A program made the translations under genes and the position numbers. Shown one piece after another: positions 1 through 8,186 of a stretch of DNA of 37,937 nt. Under the pieces are notes generated by a model. That model was not told where the DNA came from, made no database searches, and saw only the letters and a list, made by a program, of their open reading frames with translations. Every line of letters begins with the position of its first letter. Within the stretch, counting starts at the first letter, position 1. Source of the stretch: Roseburia sp. (GTDB lineage Bacteria > Bacillota > Clostridia > Lachnospirales > Lachnospiraceae); NCBI GenBank assembly GCA_023664725.1, contig JAMPFA010000018.1, positions 1-37,937 on the forward strand, given 5' to 3'.

Positions 1-99
1 ATTGTAAAATGATGTATTTCACAGCCTGAGTTGTACAACGGAGCGTTGCCGAAAAATAGTATTTTCAATCACATATCACATAGAAAAGAGGAGCAAATT

Positions 100-2748
100 A
101 TGAGCAAAGAATTAGAAAAAACCTACGACCCCAAAGGCATCGAGGAACGCCTCTACCAGAAATGGGAGAAAAACGGCTATTTCCGTGCCAAGGCAGACAA
201 GAGCAAAAAACCGTTCACCATCGTGATGCCCCCGCCAAATATCACCGGGCAGTTACACATGGGACATGCCTTGGACAATACCATGCAGGATATTTTGATC
301 CGCTTTAAGCGGATGCAGGGATACAACGCCCTTTGGCAGCCAGGCACGGACCATGCAGCCATTGCCACAGAGGTAAGGGTTATTGATTCCTTAAAACAGC
401 AGGGAATCAACAAAGAGGACTTAGGCAGAGAAGGATTTCTGGAAAAGTGCTGGGACTGGAAAAAGGAGTATGGCGGACGGATTATCAACCAGTTAAAGAA
501 AATGGGTTCCTCCGCAGACTGGGAGAGAGAGAGATTTACCATGGACGAGGGCTGCTCTGACGCAGTGCTGGAGGTCTTTGTAAAGCTGTACGAAAAAGGA
601 TATATCTACAAGGGTTCCCGCATCGTCAACTGGTGTCCGGTGTGCCAGACATCCATATCCGATGCGGAGGTGGAACACGAGGAGCAGGACGGATTTTTCT
701 GGCATATCAATTATCCGGTAGTGGGGGAAGAGGGACGCTTTGTGGAGATTGCCACCACCAGGCCGGAGACTATGTTCGGTGATACTGCCGTAGCAGTAAA
801 CCCTGAGGATGAGCGATACAAAGACATTATCGGAAAAACATTGCTGCTGCCCTTTGTGGACAGGGAGATTCCTGTGATTGCAGATTCCTATGTGGACCAA
901 GAGTTTGGAACCGGCTGCGTAAAGATTACCCCAGCCCATGACCCCAACGATTTTGAGGTGGGAAAACGCCACAACTTAGAGGAAGTAGTGGTAATCGGCG
1001 ATGACGGTGTGATGAACCACAATGCAGGAAAGTTTGCGGGAATGGACAGATACGACTGCCGGAAAAAACTGGTGGAAGAGTTAAAAGAAATGGAACTTTT
1101 GGTAAAAGTGGAGCCCCACTCCCACAACGTGGGAACCCACGACCGCTGTGGCACCACAGTAGAGCCTATGGTAAAGCAGCAGTGGTTTGTAAAAATGGAT
1201 GAGTTGATTAATCCTGCGGTAGAAGGGGTGAAAAACGGGGAGATCAAGCTTTTGCCAAAGCGCATGGAAAAGACGTATTTTAATTGGACAGACAATATCA
1301 GGGACTGGTGTATTTCCAGGCAGCTCTGGTGGGGGCACAGGATTCCCGCTTATTACTGTGAAGACTGCGGGGAGATGACGGTGAGAAAGACAAAGCCGGA
1401 GAGGTGTCCGAAGTGTGGGAAAACCCATTTAAAGCAGGATGAGGATACGCTGGATACCTGGTTTTCCTCAGCGTTATGGCCTTTCTCTACTCTGGGATGG
1501 CCCGAAAAGACGGAGGATCTCAACTATTTTTACCCAACGGATGTGCTGGTGACGGGATACGATATTATTTTCTTCTGGGTTATTCGTATGATCTTCTCCG
1601 GCTATGAGCAGATGGGGAAAGCGCCTTTCCACACCGTTTTATTCCATGGGCTGGTAAGGGATTCACAGGGAAGGAAAATGAGCAAGTCCCTGGGCAACGG
1701 CATTGATCCCTTAGAGGTAATTGACAAGTACGGGGCAGATGCGTTAAGGCTTACGTTGGTTACCGGAAATGCGCCGGGAAATGATATGCGCTTTTACTGG
1801 GAGAGAGTGGAGGCTTCCAGGAATTTTGCAAATAAGATATGGAATGCTTCCAGGTTTATCATGATGAACATGAAAGATATCACCCTGGAGAAACCTTTGA
1901 GAGAGGATTTCCTTAAGGAGGATAAATGGATTTTGTCCAAGGTGAACCGTCTGGCAAAAGAGATGACAGAAAACATGGACAAGTATGAGCTTGGGATTGC
2001 AGTACAGAAGGTGTACGACTTTATCTGGGATGAGTTCTGCGACTGGTACATCGAGATGACAAAACGCCGCACTTACAACAGAGAGAAAGACCAGAAATCT
2101 GCGGACACTGCCCTCTGGACGTTAAATGAAGTTTTAACCCAGGCCCTTAAAATGCTCCATCCCTTTATGCCTTTTATCACAGAGGAGATCTACTGTACCC
2201 TGCACCCGGAGGAGGATACGATCATGCTTGCCTCTTGGCCGGAATTTAAAGAGGAATATAATTTTTCCACAGAAGAGGAGGAAGTGGAGCGTTGCAAGGA
2301 GCTGGTAAAGGCGGTGAGAAACCGCCGCTCTGAGATGGATGTGCCGCCTTCCAGAAAAGCTTCTGTGTATATTGTCTCTGAAAAAGAGGAAGTCAGAAAC
2401 ATTTTTGACAGGCAAAGAGACATGTATGCAAATCTTATGGGAGCCAGTGACGTAACTGTTTTGGGAGATAAGACAGGAATCGGAGAAGATGCAGTTTCCA
2501 TTGTGATTCCAGATGCCAGTGTCTATATTCCACTTCAGGATCTGGTGGATATGAAAAAGGAGCGGGAGCGTCTCACAAAAGAGAAGGAGCGTCTCACAAA
2601 GGAGCTTGCCCGTTCCAAAGGCATGCTAAACAATGAGAAGTTTTTGAGCAAGGCCCCGAAGGCAAAAGTGCAGGAGGAAAAAGAAAAGCTGGCAAAATAT
2701 GAGCAGATGATGCAGCAGGTTCTGGCCCAGCTGGAATCCATGAAATAG
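100..2748 (+). CDS. valS: valine--tRNA ligase (ValRS)
   Basis: Class I aminoacyl-tRNA synthetase that charges tRNA-Val in the cytosol. The 882-aa product is full length for the family. The HIGH-type signature is seen as HMGH inside PPPNITGQLHMGHAL near residue 50, and the KMSKS loop as GRKMSKSLGNG around residue 530. Between them lie the CP1 editing domain (TTRPETMFGDTAVAVNP) and a Cys-rich CP insertion with CxxC pairs (YYCEDCGE, CPKCGK). The C-terminus is a Lys/Glu-rich coiled-coil arm typical of ValRS. I chose the ATG at 100 because AGAGGAG lies just upstream and the product then begins MSKELEKTYDPK; an in-frame upstream extension has no ribosome binding site. In this group valS is often T-box controlled, but the window starts too close to the gene to show that. 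Confidence 0.98.
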   Translation: MSKELEKTYDPKGIEERLYQKWEKNGYFRAKADKSKKPFTIVMPPPNITGQLHMGHALDNTMQDILIRFKRMQGYNALWQPGTDHAAIATEVRVIDSLKQQGINKEDLGREGFLEKCWDWKKEYGGRIINQLKKMGSSADWERERFTMDEGCSDAVLEVFVKLYEKGYIYKGSRIVNWCPVCQTSISDAEVEHEEQDGFFWHINYPVVGEEGRFVEIATTRPETMFGDTAVAVNPEDERYKDIIGKTLLLPFVDREIPVIADSYVDQEFGTGCVKITPAHDPNDFEVGKRHNLEEVVVIGDDGVMNHNAGKFAGMDRYDCRKKLVEELKEMELLVKVEPHSHNVGTHDRCGTTVEPMVKQQWFVKMDELINPAVEGVKNGEIKLLPKRMEKTYFNWTDNIRDWCISRQLWWGHRIPAYYCEDCGEMTVRKTKPERCPKCGKTHLKQDEDTLDTWFSSALWPFSTLGWPEKTEDLNYFYPTDVLVTGYDIIFFWVIRMIFSGYEQMGKAPFHTVLFHGLVRDSQGRKMSKSLGNGIDPLEVIDKYGADALRLTLVTGNAPGNDMRFYWERVEASRNFANKIWNASRFIMMNMKDITLEKPLREDFLKEDKWILSKVNRLAKEMTENMDKYELGIAVQKVYDFIWDEFCDWYIEMTKRRTYNREKDQKSADTALWTLNEVLTQALKMLHPFMPFITEEIYCTLHPEEDTIMLASWPEFKEEYNFSTEEEEVERCKELVKAVRNRRSEMDVPPSRKASVYIVSEKEEVRNIFDRQRDMYANLMGASDVTVLGDKTGIGEDAVSIVIPDASVYIPLQDLVDMKKERERLTKEKERLTKELARSKGMLNNEKFLSKAPKAKVQEEKEKLAKYEQMMQQVLAQLESMK

Positions 2749-2861
2749 AAAATAACCTGATCTGCCTGTCACTTTAGATTGAAAACAGGGTAAAGGAAAA
2801 GAATCAGGGCGGAAAAATAAGGATTTTGCGATAAAATTACAAAAAATTCATATTTTTTTAC

Positions 2862-2889
2862 TTGCATATTGGCACCACTATATTATAAT
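2862..2889 (+). promoter_or_regulatory. sigma-A-like promoter for the small ORF and TPR gene
   Basis: TTGCAT at 2862-2867, a 16-bp spacer, and TATAAT at 2884-2889. It lies about 70 bp before the next coding start. The -10 overlaps the left arm of a 14-bp perfect inverted repeat. Confidence 0.6.
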
Positions 2890-2924
2890 GTTAATGGTAT
2901 ATTAGCAGTAATAATATAGTGGTG
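2873..2924. repeat. 14-bp perfect inverted repeat around the promoter
   Basis: CACCACTATATTAT at 2873-2886 is matched exactly by ATAATATAGTGGTG at 2911-2924, with 24 bp between them. The left arm covers the spacer and -10 of the promoter. The right arm lies just downstream of the expected transcription start and is followed by TTTTGTT. It could be a two-site operator or a hairpin terminator for read-through from valS. Confidence 0.7.
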
Positions 2925-2958
2925 TTTTGTTGGCGGCATTTTATCCAGGAGGAAAATT

Positions 2959-3102
2959 ATGATCAATTTTGAAGAAGAGTTAAAGAAATTTCAGCCAAGT
3001 CTTGAGGTGGAAGAGGCAGAGGAATCCATATATAACCATGGTCTTACAGATATGACAGATATTTTATTGGAAATGATGAAGGAAAGAAACGGCAGCAGGT
3101 AA
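2959..3102 (+). CDS. 47-aa acidic hypothetical protein
   Basis: A short ORF starting at ATG 2959 directly after a strong ribosome binding site (AGGAGG at 2948-2953) and ending TAA at 3102. The product starts MINFEEELKKF and is rich in Glu, with no Cys and no membrane segment. The stop lies 20 bp before the TPR gene, so the two are probably co-transcribed from the promoter at 2862. I do not recognise a family. The good ribosome binding site and tight spacing support a real gene; a role linked to the downstream TPR protein is only inference. Confidence 0.6.
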   Translation: MINFEEELKKFQPSLEVEEAEESIYNHGLTDMTDILLEMMKERNGSR

Positions 3103-3121
3103 ATGGGCAAAGGAGATTCAG

Positions 3122-4567
3122 ATGGAATGTTTTAACTGTGGAGCGCATCTGACAGGAAAAGATTTCTGTGAGAAGTGCGGTGTAGATGTAAAAATATATA
3201 AAAAAATAATAATGACTTCCAATGCCTTTTATAATGAGGGGTTGGAGCGTGCCGGGGTAAGGGATTTATCCGGAGCGGTGGCAAGCCTTAAAAAAAGCCT
3301 GGAACTGAATAAATTAAACATAAATGCAAGAAATCTTCTGGGACTGGTTTACTTTGAGATGGGTGAGACAGTGAATGCGTTAAGCGAGTGGGTGATCAGC
3401 AAAAACTGTCAGTCAAGAAATAATGAGGCGGGATATTATTTAAGCGAGATTCAGAGCAATACCGCCATGTTAGACACCATCAACCAGACCATAAAAAAAT
3501 ATAACCAGGCATTGCAGTACTGCAGACAGGACAGCCGTGACCTGGCTATGATCCAGCTGAAAAAAGTGCTTTCCCTGAATCCCAAAATGGTGAAAGGCCA
3601 TCAGCTTCTTGCGCTTTTGTACATGCAGGAGGGGAGATTTGACCAGGCGAAGAAGAGTCTTATGCAGGCGTCCAAAATCGACAAAAATAACACTACCACT
3701 TTGCGGTATATGCGGGAAGTGGATAAGGAGATGAAGGACCAGAATCCGAAAAAGAAAAGAAATGATGATTTAATTTCCTATCAAAGTGGCAATGACACCA
3801 TTATCATGCCGGCAAATTTTAAAGATAATACCGCTGGGCAGACCATAATCAATATTATTATCGGAATTGCTCTGGGTGTGGCAATTATGGTATTTCTCTT
3901 TCTGCCAAACATTGACAAGCGGACAAAAAGCGATACAAATGAGGCGCTAAAAGCTGCCAATGATACGATTTCCACCAAGGAGCAGTCCATTTCTGCGCTG
4001 GAAAACAAAGTGGAGGATCTGACAAAGGAGCTGGAGTCTGTAAAAAGTGAATCTGAGGAGGTGGAGAAAAAGTTCACTTCCTATGAGAATCTGCTTGGCG
4101 CTTATTCTGCTTTTAGCAACGAGAACATCGACGGTGCAGGAGACAGTCTGTCCAAGGTAAAGGAAGAGGATTTAAGCGGTACAGCAAAAAATATTTACAA
4201 CGATATCAGTGCAAAAGTCAATGAGCAGTATCTGGCCACTATGTATCAGGAGGGCTACAGCGCCTACACCAAGGGAGGCTGGGAGGAGGCCATTGACAAG
4301 CTGAGCAAAGTTGTGGAGATTGAGGAGGATTATCAGAGCGGCAATGCTGTTTACTATCTGGCACAGTCCTACCGCAGGACGGAAGCGTTGCAGGATGCCA
4401 TGAAATATTATCAGATTGTGGTGAGGGATCACCCGGGCACAGAGCGGGCGAGAGTGGCCCAGGGCTTTATCAATGCCAATCCGGATCTGGTAAATACTCT
4501 TGGGTCGGTGGAGCAGGATAACAGCGATAGTGACCAGGACGGTGCTGAAGGGGAAAACAGAAACTAA
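3122..4567 (+). CDS. zinc-ribbon, TPR and coiled-coil membrane protein
   Basis: A 481-aa protein that probably acts as a membrane-anchored scaffold. The N-terminus has a zinc ribbon with four cysteines (C3, C6, C16, C19 in MECFNCG...FCEKCG). Tetratricopeptide-like helical repeats follow from about 30 to 200, for example LNPKMVKGHQLLALLYMQEG. One hydrophobic segment at about 240-262 (IINIIIGIALGVAIMVFLFL) is followed by a charged coiled coil to about 325, then a second TPR block at about 340-460 and an acidic tail. With a single transmembrane helix and an N-terminal zinc ribbon, the first TPR block is likely cytosolic and the second external. Proteins of this build sit between valS and spoIIA in many Lachnospiraceae genomes (from memory). 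The exact function is unknown. Confidence 0.85.
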   Translation: MECFNCGAHLTGKDFCEKCGVDVKIYKKIIMTSNAFYNEGLERAGVRDLSGAVASLKKSLELNKLNINARNLLGLVYFEMGETVNALSEWVISKNCQSRNNEAGYYLSEIQSNTAMLDTINQTIKKYNQALQYCRQDSRDLAMIQLKKVLSLNPKMVKGHQLLALLYMQEGRFDQAKKSLMQASKIDKNNTTTLRYMREVDKEMKDQNPKKKRNDDLISYQSGNDTIIMPANFKDNTAGQTIINIIIGIALGVAIMVFLFLPNIDKRTKSDTNEALKAANDTISTKEQSISALENKVEDLTKELESVKSESEEVEKKFTSYENLLGAYSAFSNENIDGAGDSLSKVKEEDLSGTAKNIYNDISAKVNEQYLATMYQEGYSAYTKGGWEEAIDKLSKVVEIEEDYQSGNAVYYLAQSYRRTEALQDAMKYYQIVVRDHPGTERARVAQGFINANPDLVNTLGSVEQDNSDSDQDGAEGENRN

Positions 4568-4595
4568 CCCCGAATAATTTAATAGTGGTTTAACA

Positions 4596-4636
4596 AAAGA
4601 CATAAGATACGGTTTTGTATTTTATGTCTTTCTTTA
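4596..4636 (+). terminator. rho-independent terminator after the TPR gene
   Basis: Stem AAAGACATAAGATAC (4596-4610) pairs with GTATTTTATGTCTTT (4617-4631) with one G-T wobble, around a 6-nt loop, and is followed by CTTT. It separates the TPR gene from the spoIIA operon. Confidence 0.8.
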
Positions 4637-4687
4637 TTGTATTTAGACGTCATCGAAGTATCTGAGCACGTGAAGGGAGAGTATAGT

Positions 4688-5032
4688 ATGAGAGAGGGAT
4701 TTCAATGTAAAGACGGATATATGACAGTGCAGATGCCAAAGGAGATTGACCATCACTGCGCAAAAGAGCTGCGGCAGGAGATTGACAAGATGCTTGAGGT
4801 TTCCCATGTGAGAACTCTGGTCTTTGATTTTTCTCAGACAGAATTTATGGACAGTTCTGGTATAGGTGTGCTGATTGGACGGTGCCGGAATCTGGGGTAC
4901 AGCGGCGGAAGTGTACAGGCAGTCCATGTCAGCGACAGGGTACAGAAAATTTTTATGGTGTCAGGACTTAATAAACTGATCCCCATTGTGGCAGACCAGG
5001 AGATAGCAGGAGGAAGAGCACATGGAGAATAG
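4688..5032 (+). CDS. spoIIAA: anti-sigma F factor antagonist SpoIIAA
   Basis: STAS-domain anti-anti-sigma factor. In its unphosphorylated form it binds SpoIIAB and frees sigma F in the forespore. The 114-aa length is usual. The phosphorylation site is the serine pair in FMDSSGIGVLIGR, the conserved STAS motif. I chose ATG 4688 because GAAGGGAGAG lies 6-8 bases upstream and the product then begins at the family's usual N-terminus; an upstream in-frame start lacks this. Its 3' end overlaps spoIIAB by 11 bp, so the two are translationally coupled, as in other spoIIA operons. Confidence 0.95.
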   Translation: MREGFQCKDGYMTVQMPKEIDHHCAKELRQEIDKMLEVSHVRTLVFDFSQTEFMDSSGIGVLIGRCRNLGYSGGSVQAVHVSDRVQKIFMVSGLNKLIPIVADQEIAGGRAHGE

Positions 5033-5456
5033 GATGAGGTTGGAATTTAGTGCCGTGTCGGTAAATGAAGGGTTTGCCAGGGTGGCAGTCTCGGCCTTTT
5101 TTGCACAGCTAAATCCCACACTGGATGAAATAGAGGATGTGAAGACGGCAGTGTCAGAGGCTGTCACAAATGCTATCATCCACGGTTACGGGGAGAAAGA
5201 GGGAACGGTGGCAGTTTCCTGTACATATCATGACATGGATTCGGAAGTAGTGGTGGAGGATAGCGGCGTTGGAATTTCGGATATAGAAAAATCCATGGAG
5301 CCTTTTTTTACCACAAAACCGGAACTGGAGCGCTCGGGCATGGGATTTGCGTTTATGGAGGCCTTTATGGATGAGGTGGAAGTGGAATCGGAGCCGGGAA
5401 AAGGGACAAAGGTAACTATGAAAAAAAGGTTTGGAGAGAGGAAACTGGAAGAATAG
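5022..5456 (+). CDS. spoIIAB: anti-sigma F factor / serine kinase SpoIIAB
   Basis: GHKL-type serine kinase that holds sigma F inactive and phosphorylates SpoIIAA. The 144-aa product shows the N box (EAVTNAIIHGYG), the G1 box (VEDSGVGI) and the G2 box (ERSGMGFAFM) that bind ATP. Start ATG 5022 lies inside the end of spoIIAA after AGGAGGAAG. The stop at 5456 directly abuts the sigF start, so the three genes form one operon. Confidence 0.97.
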   Translation: MENRMRLEFSAVSVNEGFARVAVSAFFAQLNPTLDEIEDVKTAVSEAVTNAIIHGYGEKEGTVAVSCTYHDMDSEVVVEDSGVGISDIEKSMEPFFTTKPELERSGMGFAFMEAFMDEVEVESEPGKGTKVTMKKRFGERKLEE

Positions 5457-6176
5457 ATGGATGTGACAGCTCTAATGAATCAGGCACACGCAGGGGATAA
5501 AGCTGCCAGGGAAAAGCTGATTTCAGATAATCTTGGGCTGGTGTGGAGTATTGTAAAGCGGTTTGAACACAGAGGGCATGACAAAGAAGAATTGTTTCAG
5601 ATTGGAACGATCGGTCTGATCAAGGCGGTGGATAATTTTGAGACTTCCTATGAGGTGAAGTTTTCCACCTATGCTGTTCCTATGATCATGGGGGAAATGC
5701 GGCGTTTTTTAAGGGATAACAGCATGATGAAAGTTTCCCGGTCTTTGAAGGAAAACGGGTGGAAAGTAAAAAAGGCCTCCGATGCCCTTTCTCAAAGGCT
5801 TGGCAGGGAGGCTACGATGCAGGAGATTGCCCAGGAGACAGGGTTTACCATAGAGGAGATTGTGGAGGCTATCGAGGCAAACGGGGAGGTGGCATCCATT
5901 TACCAGCCTGTCTTTCAGTCCGGGGACAGTGAGCTTTATCTGGTAGACCAGGTAAGCGACGGAGGGACGGAGGGAACGGAAAAGCTGGTAAATCATATTT
6001 TGTTAGAGCAGCTTTTGGCGGTTTTAAGCGCAGAGGAAAAAGAGTTGATCGAACTTCGGTATTTTAAGGAGATGACCCAGGTGCAGATTGCAGAAAAACT
6101 GGGGATCAGCCAGGTGCAGGTGTCACGGATGGAGAAACGGATTTTGCTTCGGATGAGGAAATCAGGAGAGGAGTAA
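5457..6176 (+). CDS. sigF: RNA polymerase sporulation sigma factor sigma F
   Basis: First forespore-specific sigma factor of sporulation. The 239-aa product has region 2 (KEELFQIGTIGLIKAVDNF, then KFSTYAVPMIMGEMRRF), region 3 (LGREATMQEIAQETG) and a C-terminal region 4 helix-turn-helix (MTQVQIAEKLGISQVQVSR). The ATG at 5457 follows the spoIIAB stop with no gap. Its position after spoIIAA and spoIIAB distinguishes it from sigma G and sigma B. No strong terminator follows at once; a new promoter starts about 85 bp downstream. Confidence 0.96.
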   Translation: MDVTALMNQAHAGDKAAREKLISDNLGLVWSIVKRFEHRGHDKEELFQIGTIGLIKAVDNFETSYEVKFSTYAVPMIMGEMRRFLRDNSMMKVSRSLKENGWKVKKASDALSQRLGREATMQEIAQETGFTIEEIVEAIEANGEVASIYQPVFQSGDSELYLVDQVSDGGTEGTEKLVNHILLEQLLAVLSAEEKELIELRYFKEMTQVQIAEKLGISQVQVSRMEKRILLRMRKSGEE

Positions 6177-6260
6177 AACAATGTACAGCAAGATATCTTT
6201 TATTATGAGAGAATGTCTCACCGCTCTTTCTAAAAAAAGAGTAAAAAATTGTATAAAATA

Positions 6261-6289
6261 GTGACATTATATTTATTTTGTGATATAAT
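6261..6289 (+). promoter_or_regulatory. sigma-A-like promoter
   Basis: GTGACA at 6261-6266, a 17-bp spacer, and TATAAT at 6284-6289, in an AT-rich gap after sigF and 32 bp before the next start. Confidence 0.65.
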
Positions 6290-6320
6290 TTTTACACTTT
6301 ACAGAGAGGGGGATGCATAT

Positions 6321-6698
6321 ATGACCAACGATGAATTGCTGTTTGCGATGTCCAATATGATGGATGAGAAGTTCAAAAGTGAATTGCGGCCTATAAAGAA
6401 TGATATCCAGGATATGAAAGATGATATCCAGGATATGAAAGATGATATCCAGGATATGAAGTGTAAAATTACTATTATAGAAAGTGACCTTGCCGGCGTG
6501 AAAGATGAGATCCATATGGTAAAACTGTGTCAGGAAAACATGATACTGCCACGTCTGAACACTATTGAGTCCTGCTACACAGATACGTACCATCGATACA
6601 AGGACAATGCAGACAAAATGGAGAGTACATACTCAGATGTGGAATTGTTGAAAAGAGTAGTGTCAGAGCACTCTGAACGATTACAGAAACTTGCATAG
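6321..6698 (+). CDS. small coiled-coil protein with heptad DNA repeats
   Basis: A 125-aa soluble, highly charged protein starting at ATG 6321 after AGAGGGGG. The N-terminal half is a long coiled coil containing three consecutive copies of DIQDMKD (residues about 28-47). These are encoded by 21-bp DNA repeats that are nearly identical, so the repeat number can change by exactly one heptad. The rest is helical and charged, with two cysteines. There is no signal peptide and no enzymatic motif. It has its own promoter and terminator, so it is a single-gene unit. Family unknown; such proteins are often annotated only as hypothetical. Confidence 0.75.
   Translation: MTNDELLFAMSNMMDEKFKSELRPIKNDIQDMKDDIQDMKDDIQDMKCKITIIESDLAGVKDEIHMVKLCQENMILPRLNTIESCYTDTYHRYKDNADKMESTYSDVELLKRVVSEHSERLQKLA
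6402..6460 (+). repeat. 21-bp tandem repeat, about 2.8 copies
   Basis: Unit GATATCCAGGATATGAAAGA plus T. Copies start at 6402, 6423 and 6444; the first two are identical and the third matches over 17 bases. The unit is 7 codons, one coiled-coil heptad. Confidence 0.9.
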
Positions 6699-6713
6699 TA
6701 AAAGCGGGTTTTA

Positions 6714-6742
6714 TGATAACGCTTCGGGTTATTCTTTTTTTC
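6714..6742 (+). terminator. terminator with UUCG tetraloop
   Basis: ATAACGC-TTCG-GGTTAT (6716-6732) forms a short stem with one bulged base and a UUCG loop, followed by TCTTTTTTTC. Confidence 0.65.
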
Positions 6743-6852
6743 GTATTTTTTCTGAAATTGAATCAATATAAAGTATATTTCAACTTATAGTATTCCAAAT
6801 AAAATCATTTACAGAGATTTTCTCCTTTGATATTGCAGATAGATTTTCACGA

Positions 6853-6881
6853 TTGTAGAAACAAATCTACAGTGATATAAT
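6853..6881 (+). promoter_or_regulatory. promoter with embedded inverted repeat, upstream of lipoprotein gene
   Basis: TTGTAG at 6853-6858, a 17-bp spacer and TATAAT at 6876-6881. TGTAGA (6854-6859) and TCTACA (6866-6871) form an inverted repeat over the -35 and spacer, a place where a repressor could bind. The remainder of the gap 6743-6953 is AT-rich with nothing else seen. Confidence 0.5.
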
Positions 6882-6953
6882 AACATATACAGACGAAAAA
6901 ATGTTCAAAAATATTTAATATACAAAATTATCATTTCAGAGGAGAACAGCAGA

Positions 6954-8081
6954 ATGAAAAAGAATATTTATGCACTGATGATAGCTGGAGTTTTGACGCT
7001 TTCCATGTGCAGCTGCGGGGGTAAGATACAGGAAACCGCAAATGAAATAGATGGCCAGGCGAATCCAGTGAAGGAACAGGAAGCAGAGGAGCAGAAATCT
7101 TCTGATGAACAGGAGGCTTCCGAAAAGAAGAGCGAAGTTGAGGGAAAAGCGGAACCGGAAAATGATACGGCAACTGAAAAAGAAAGTCAGAATGCCCAGA
7201 CAGATTCCCTTCAAGACGGGGAGGAAGGATTTTCTTTGGAAAATTTGAAAAATCATCGGTTTTTGTTTTCCAGCGGCGCAGGCGCCTGGGGAACTACGCT
7301 GGTCATTCATGAAGACGGAAGTTTTTCTGGTGAGTATTCCGACAGCGATATGGGAGACACGGGGGATGGTTATCCTGCCGGAACTGTCTATCAGTGTGAT
7401 TTTACCGGGCAATTTACGAAACCGGTAATGGTGAATGAATATACATACTCGATGGAAATAAAGGAATTAAATTATGAGAGGGAACCCGGTACAGAGGAGA
7501 TAAAAGAAGATGCCTTGTACAAATATTCCACACCCTATGGATTGGAGGATGCCAAAAATATTCTCATTTACCTGCCCGGTGCGCCGCTTTCGGAACTCCC
7601 GGAAGACTTCAGGGGCTGGGTGGGATATTATGACCTTTCCGGTACAGATGAGACATCTTTGCCCTTTTATGCCCTGAACAATGAGAGCCAGCAGCAGGGA
7701 TTTTCCAGTTATGATCTTGTAGAGTATTGGAAAACTTCTATTTCTTCTGTCAGTGAGCGGGCTGATGAACTGGAAAACTCAATCACAAAGGATCCGCTAG
7801 ATCAGTCGGAGTTAAATGAAAAATCTATGGAATTGTATAATCTGTGGGATGGAACGCTGAATATTTTGTGGAAGGATTTAAAACAGACAAGAGATACAGA
7901 CACAATGGAGGCACTGACAAATGAGGAGCGGCAGTGGATTGAGTTAAAGGAGCAGGAGATGGCAAAAGCGGGAGCAGAATTTGAGGGAGGCAGCATGCAG
8001 CCTATGTTGGAAAGCTTGAAAGGGGCGGAAATGACTAAGGAGAGAGTGTACGAACTCATGGAAATATTTGAAAAGAAATAG
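6954..8081 (+). CDS. putative lipoprotein of unknown function
   Basis: A 375-aa secreted protein. The N-terminus is a lipoprotein signal (MKKNIYALMIAGVLTLSMCSCGG), with C21 the likelier lipidated residue and C19 the alternative. A low-complexity Glu/Lys/Gln-rich linker runs from about 25 to 85, typical of the spacer between a membrane anchor and a surface domain. Then comes a globular region (about 90-220) with many Gly and aromatic residues, resembling a beta-rich domain with a signature like FLFSSGAGAWGTTLVIHEDGSFSG. A helical C-terminal part (about 255-350) contains a run similar to the lysozyme-inhibitor LprI type (NEERQWIELKEQEMAKAGAEFEGGSMQPM). The last point is a tentative resemblance. 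Start ATG 6954 follows AGAGGAG. It has its own promoter. Function not known. Confidence 0.8.
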   Translation: MKKNIYALMIAGVLTLSMCSCGGKIQETANEIDGQANPVKEQEAEEQKSSDEQEASEKKSEVEGKAEPENDTATEKESQNAQTDSLQDGEEGFSLENLKNHRFLFSSGAGAWGTTLVIHEDGSFSGEYSDSDMGDTGDGYPAGTVYQCDFTGQFTKPVMVNEYTYSMEIKELNYEREPGTEEIKEDALYKYSTPYGLEDAKNILIYLPGAPLSELPEDFRGWVGYYDLSGTDETSLPFYALNNESQQQGFSSYDLVEYWKTSISSVSERADELENSITKDPLDQSELNEKSMELYNLWDGTLNILWKDLKQTRDTDTMEALTNEERQWIELKEQEMAKAGAEFEGGSMQPMLESLKGAEMTKERVYELMEIFEKK

Positions 8082-8119
8082 GCAAAAACTGGCGAAAAGT
8101 GGAAGGGGACAAGTTTCTG

Positions 8120-8148
8120 TTGAAATATCCCCGGGAAAGAAATACAAT
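8120..8148 (+). promoter_or_regulatory. sigma-A-like promoter for the sugar kinase operon
   Basis: TTGAAA at 8120-8125, a 17-bp spacer and TACAAT at 8143-8148, about 40 bp before the kinase start. Confidence 0.55.
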
Positions 8149-8186
8149 AAATATAGAGAAGACAAAAATGTAGAGGGAGGAATCTT

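Noticed and set aside
1-99. T-box leader of valS
   Set aside because: Only 99 bases precede the start and no UGGNACC core or terminator hairpin is visible; the usual leader would lie outside the window.
2870-2890. sigma-54 promoter (TTGGCAC seen near 2869)
   Set aside because: The required GC element twelve bases before the start (TTGC) is missing at the proper distance, while a normal -35/-10 pair is present.
6402-6460. CRISPR-like repeat
   Set aside because: The repeats are tandem without spacers and code in frame for a coiled coil, so they are a coding microsatellite, not an array.
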